The notes under the pieces are model-generated. The model worked only from the letters and a program-made list of their open reading frames with translations. It searched no databases and had not been told where the DNA came from. From the NCBI GenBank assembly GCA_016709155.1, contig JADJEI010000001.1, forward strand, positions 1,612,001 through 1,676,000: a stretch of 64,000 nucleotides of DNA, given 5' to 3'. Made by a program: the position numbers and the translations under genes. The DNA is from Ignavibacteriales bacterium (GTDB lineage: Bacteria > Bacteroidota > Ignavibacteria > Ignavibacteriales > Ignavibacteriaceae). Of this stretch, positions 61,145 to 64,000 are shown piece by piece (position 1 is the stretch's first letter; every line of letters starts with the position of its first letter).

Positions 61145-61524
61145 AGTACGGGTTTTCTAAAATAACAAATTATAATTTTGAACAGGCTGTAGAAAAAGTA
61201 ACAGAAGAATTGAAGCGGGAAGGTTTTGGTGTTCTTACTTCTATTGATGTTAAAGAAACGCTTAAGAAAAAAATCAAAGTGGACTTTAAAAATTATACCA
61301 TTCTCGGAGCGTGTAATCCCTCATTAGCGCATAAGGCATTGCAGGTTGAAGAAGAATTAGGTTTGTTGCTTCCGTGCAATGTGATTGTTTATGAGAAGGA
61401 TGGAAATTCTATTGTGTCAATTTTTGATCCGATGGTTATGGCACAAATAATTGAAAATCCGGGCATGCGGAGCGTGGCTGAACAAGTTAAGGAAAAATTA
61501 TTAAGAGTGCTGGAAGTAATTTAA
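61141..61524 (+). CDS. DUF302 domain protein
   Basis: 127 residues of the DUF302 fold: ALNFEQAV-like opening (YNFEQAVEKVTEELKREGFGVLTSIDVKETLKKK in two parts), YTILGACNPSLAHKALQ and LLPCNVIVYEKDGNSIVSIFDP, ending VAEQVKEKLLRVLE. Fold known, function unknown; it is often found near redox genes. It overlaps the DUF6132 gene by four bases and precedes a thioredoxin gene by 84 bases, suggesting a small redox group. Confidence 0.85.
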   Translation: MKYGFSKITNYNFEQAVEKVTEELKREGFGVLTSIDVKETLKKKIKVDFKNYTILGACNPSLAHKALQVEEELGLLLPCNVIVYEKDGNSIVSIFDPMVMAQIIENPGMRSVAEQVKEKLLRVLEVI

Positions 61525-61608
61525 AAAATCTCTCAATGGATGATTTGCACCAAGCACAATAAAAAGATTTGAAACTAAAAATAAATTATTCTAAGAAAGG
61601 AAAAACAA

Positions 61609-61971
61609 ATGACAGAGCATTTAACTAAAGAAACTTTTTTAACAAAAGTTTTTGATTACGAAAAAAATCAGGAGTGGAAATATAATGGAGAATTACCTGC
61701 AGTGATAGATTTTTGGGCGCCATGGTGTGGTCCCTGTAGAATGGTCGGACCGGTATTGGAAGAGCTATCCGAAGAATACAACGGTAAAGTAAATGTTTAT
61801 AAAGTAAACACTGACGAAGAACAAGAGCTTGGCGGAGTGTTCGGAATTAAAAGCATTCCCTCAATACTTTTTGTTCCGTTGGTCGGACAACCTAAGATGG
61901 CGGTGGGTGCTTTACCAAAAGAATCACTAAAACAAGCAATCGAAAAAGAATTATTGACACCCGTCGCTTAA
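61609..61971 (+). CDS. Thioredoxin
   Basis: 120 residues. The active site is FWAPWCGPCRMVGP, with the cis-proline in IKSIPSILFV, and the family-typical KVNTDEEQELGGVFGI. It reduces disulfides in cytosolic proteins. No signal peptide. AGAAAGGAAAAA precedes the ATG at 61609 as a good ribosome site. A bidirectional terminator follows. Confidence 0.95.
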   Translation: MTEHLTKETFLTKVFDYEKNQEWKYNGELPAVIDFWAPWCGPCRMVGPVLEELSEEYNGKVNVYKVNTDEEQELGGVFGIKSIPSILFVPLVGQPKMAVGALPKESLKQAIEKELLTPVA

Positions 61972-61998
61972 TCATAGGCTATTATGAAAATCAAAAAA

Positions 61999-62018
61999 CG
62001 CACCTACAACCCGGTGCG
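61999..62018. terminator. Bidirectional Rho-independent terminator
   Basis: CGCACC / GGTGCG stem with an eight-base loop, six A before and eight T after. It serves thioredoxin (plus) and the T9SS protein (minus), which converge here. Confidence 0.9.
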
Positions 62019-62070
62019 TTTTTTTTGAGGGTCTTTCAAAATTACAACAACATTTTTCAACTTAAATTGA

Positions 62071-63717
62071 TTACCTTAACAAAATCATCTTCTTAGTTTC
62101 AACAAAACCCCCAACCCGTAGTTGGTAGTAGTACACTCCGCTGGACAGGCTGATATTCTGTCCTACATTAAACTCCACTTCGTAAGTGCCGGGCTGCTGC
62201 TGCTCGTTTACGAGTGTGGCGATTTCATTTCCTAGTATATCGTAAACGTTCAGAGTTACAAGTGTATTGTCATTCCGGGCTTGACCCGGAATCTCATACT
62301 TTATCTTTGTTGTTGGGTTAAATGGATTGGGATAATTCTGCTCAAGTGTAAATTCTGTTGGTGAAGTTATTTCTACTTCAACTGTGTTTGAATATTCAAA
62401 ATTTCCATCAAAATCAATTTGTTTTAATCTGTATTGATATTTTCCAGATGAAAGATTTTCATCAGTGAAAGAATAACTCTTTGGTTCAGTAGTGGTCCCG
62501 AACCCGGGAACGAAAGCAATTTGATTCCAGTCCTGATTGCCGACTGAAGACTGAGGACTGCCGACTTGTTTTCTTTCTATCTCAAACCCGCTGTTATTTG
62601 TCTCCGTTGCTGTTTGCCAGTTTAGCGAAACTGCGTTTCGCTCTACAGTTGCTGTGAAGGAGGTTAGTTCGACGGGTATGATGTCTGGTGCAATGCGAAC
62701 AATATAAGCTTGATAATAAGGTCCAGTTAAATCATCACGATATCCAGCAACAATGTAACCCCCATCAGAAGTTTGTTTAACAGAAGTGCCCACATCAGCT
62801 AATGGCGAAACAGGTCCGGAAATTTTGGTTTTTGGAAATTCCCAAGGGAAGGTTTTATCCCACAACATATTTCCTAAGGAATCAGTTTTTATTATCCACA
62901 TTAAACCAAGTCCGTCGAATGGTCGCCCTTGCCCGGTAATGATATATCCACCATCAAGTGTTTGCTGGACCGAGTAGCCTTCGTCAGAGTCGTTATCGTA
63001 ATCAAAAGATCTTGTCCAAATTTCGTTTCCCAACGAATCAGTTTTAACAATATATAAATCTGGCAAACCACCAAGAGAAAGTAATGTGCGACCAACACAA
63101 ATAAATGAGGATTTGTTTGTGATACCATGTGAATAAAATCTTTGTGTCAATTCTCCACCAAAGTATTTTGACCAGCTTGAATCTCCGATCGAAGTTAACT
63201 TTAACAACCAAGCATTAAATCCAGCTGAAAAATTTAAATAAGCATATCCCGCTAATGAATATGTTCCATCCGCAGAAGAACTTATTGAATACAAATATTC
63301 TGGGTTGGATGTAGAAATAAATTTCTCCCAAATTAATTCACCGGATTCATTAATCTTAATAATCATCCCATCTGGGGTCTCTGGAAAAGCATTTTTCTCT
63401 CCAGCAATAACAAATCCGCCATCCAAGGTAATATCAACAGACCAAGCATAATCATTATTCTCCCCACCAAATGTCTTTGTCCAAAGTGTATCCCCGATAG
63501 AGTCAATCCGTATGACATAAAAATCAAATTCACCTACACCATAAGAGTTAGTTGTGCCCGCAATAATAAATCCTCCATCTTCTGTTTTCTTTAATGAGTA
63601 GCCATAGTCTTCCCCGCCACCCCCATAGGTTTTTGTCCACAAAGTGTCTCCATCGGAATTCAATCTTAAAAACCAAATGTTATAACTTGTAAGCGGTATT
63701 GATTTAGTATACCCCAC
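62071..63717 (-). CDS. Secreted beta-propeller protein with T9SS type A sorting domain
   Basis: 548 residues in this frame. Six or more repeats of the form TEDGGFIIAGTT, TLDGGFVIAG and TKTFGGENNDY form a propeller, then a fibronectin-type or similar beta domain (residues about 350-450, VERNAVSLNWQTATETNNSGFEIERK), then the sorting domain (LEQNYPNPFNPTTKIKYEIPG). It is exported by the type IX system. The frame begins at 63717 only because of an indel; the true start is at 63886 (next entry). Two in-frame repeat-derived segments lie in it (62268-62293 and 62538-62567). Confidence 0.88.
   Translation of the reverse strand: MGYTKSIPLTSYNIWFLRLNSDGDTLWTKTYGGGGEDYGYSLKKTEDGGFIIAGTTNSYGVGEFDFYVIRIDSIGDTLWTKTFGGENNDYAWSVDITLDGGFVIAGEKNAFPETPDGMIIKINESGELIWEKFISTSNPEYLYSISSSADGTYSLAGYAYLNFSAGFNAWLLKLTSIGDSSWSKYFGGELTQRFYSHGITNKSSFICVGRTLLSLGGLPDLYIVKTDSLGNEIWTRSFDYDNDSDEGYSVQQTLDGGYIITGQGRPFDGLGLMWIIKTDSLGNMLWDKTFPWEFPKTKISGPVSPLADVGTSVKQTSDGGYIVAGYRDDLTGPYYQAYIVRIAPDIIPVELTSFTATVERNAVSLNWQTATETNNSGFEIERKQVGSPQSSVGNQDWNQIAFVPGFGTTTEPKSYSFTDENLSSGKYQYRLKQIDFDGNFEYSNTVEVEITSPTEFTLEQNYPNPFNPTTKIKYEIPGQARNDNTLVTLNVYDILGNEIATLVNEQQQPGTYEVEFNVGQNISLSSGVYYYQLRVGGFVETKKMILLR
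62268..62293. repeat. REP-like palindrome inside the T9SS coding region
   Basis: ATTCCGGG (62272-62279) and CCCGGAAT (62285-62292) flank CTTGA. It resembles the dispersed GTCATTCCGGGCTTGACC-type element. It is read in frame on the minus strand as IPGQARND in the sorting domain. Confidence 0.7.
62538..62567. repeat. Short repeat-like segment inside the T9SS coding region
   Basis: TTGCCGACTGAAGACTG and a second GGACTGCCGACT copy (TGCCGACT recurs at about 62540 and 62559) make a near-palindromic low-complexity insert, read in frame as VGSPQSSVGNQ in the linker of the beta domain. Such segments recur in linkers of this group; that is recollection. Confidence 0.45.
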
Positions 63718-63886
63718 AGCTGCAAATCCACCATCGTACAGTTCAACGATATCATATGCAACATCTATACTATCTCCGCCATATTGTTTTGTCCAGAGAG
63801 TATCTGGTTCTTGGGCAAGCGATAAATCAACAGAGACAAATAAAAAACATTATGTAAAAGAAGCGAAATATTTTAGTGTTTCTCAT
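63718..63886 (-). other. N-terminal segment of the T9SS propeller protein in a shifted frame
   Basis: From the ATG at 63886, with GAAGGGAGAA upstream as a strong ribosome site, the frame reads MRNTKIFRFFYIMFFICLC and stops. Removing one base from the A6 run at 63842-63847 gives MFLFVSVDLSLAQEPDTLW, which continues into the frame of the preceding entry (QYGGDSIDVAYDIVELYDG). This is a normal signal peptide and first blade. The complete protein would be about 604 residues. Confidence 0.7.
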
Positions 63887-63902
63887 TTTGTTCTCCCTTC
63901 TC

Positions 63903-64000
63903 TTAATCTTCAACATAAACTAAGTTGTGATCCACACAAAACGGATCTTGCCACTCCGTCCCAATTTTCCAAGTATTAGTCCCATATTTTACCGCGGTGG
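63903..64000 (-). CDS. Possible C-terminal end of a gene entering from the right edge
   Basis: The minus-strand frame from the right edge reads YGTNTWKIGTEWQDPFCVD and ends at a TAA at 63903-63905, with no stop over about 32 codons. It is too short to identify. It may belong to the gene upstream of the T9SS protein, or be open by chance. Confidence 0.35.
   Translation of the reverse strand, partial: TAVKYGTNTWKIGTEWQDPFCVDHNLVYVED

Noticed and set aside
854..63847. Programmed ribosomal frameshifting as the cause of the frame breaks
   Set aside because: No slippery heptamer plus pseudoknot is visible at any break, and several breaks would leave unlikely products; read error is simpler.
1..64000. 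tRNA, rRNA and CRISPR
   Set aside because: I saw no cloverleaf-like segment, no rRNA-like stretch and no regularly spaced direct repeats of CRISPR type; absence by eye is not proof.

Overview
The window looks like the replication-origin region of an AT-rich member of the Ignavibacteria (Bacteroidota/Chlorobi side of the FCB group). Four proteins carry or encode the NYPNPFNP-type type IX secretion (T9SS, type A) sorting domain typical of that group, and the house-keeping genes have Bacteroidota/Chlorobi-like architectures. This assignment is inferred from gene content; no 16S rRNA gene is present.
Layout. 1-2442: the end of a 5'-nucleotidase and hemL. 2571-6291: an island of four foreign-looking genes (DUF6157, SRPBCC, AlgI-type MBOAT acyltransferase, SGNH hydrolase) bounded and divided by long bulged hairpins that resemble integron attC sites. 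6297-13480: accessory genes (WD40 protein, peroxiredoxin, YwbE, serine hydrolase, NHL/T9SS protein, methyltransferase). 13646-20549: a minus-strand envelope/stress cluster (ftsH, two HdeD-like genes, DoxX, sugar nucleotidyltransferase-like, an ABC1/UbiB gene that has lost its catalytic middle, phasin-like, small membrane protein), divergent from a sigma-54 activator gene and with a GG-N10-GC promoter-like site between them. 23035-29422: a chaperone block (clpB, htpG, cbpA-like dnaJ, hsp20). 29750-37304: mnmE, mnmG, rsmG, mfd, with two parS-like sites between mnmE and mnmG. 37311-42524: a sulfotransferase-like gene paired with a class IV aminotransferase, a five-heme secreted cytochrome, and a cytochrome-like/YVTN lipoprotein. 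43085-63886: glgP, gyrA, gyrB, dciA-like, recF, dnaN, a lipoprotein gene and dnaA on the minus strand, an AT-rich probable oriC, then rpmH, rnpA, yidD, yidC, a patatin-Omp85 protein, small genes and trx on the plus strand, and a T9SS beta-propeller protein on the minus strand at the right edge.
Read quality. At least six genes are broken by single-base indels, mostly at A or T runs (5'-nucleotidase, WD40 protein, sigma-54 activator three times, mnmG, cytochrome-like lipoprotein twice, right-edge T9SS protein). Their reading frames resume cleanly downstream, and one of them (mnmG) is near-universal. Sequencing or assembly error is therefore the simplest explanation, and the genes should be read as probably intact in the organism. 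The UbiB break is different: about 90-100 codons are missing.
The most interesting observations are the attC-like cassette island, the paired parS-like sites, the REP-like palindromes with compensatory stem changes (a relative sits in frame inside a T9SS protein), and the sigma-54 control of the stress/phasin/UbiB cluster.
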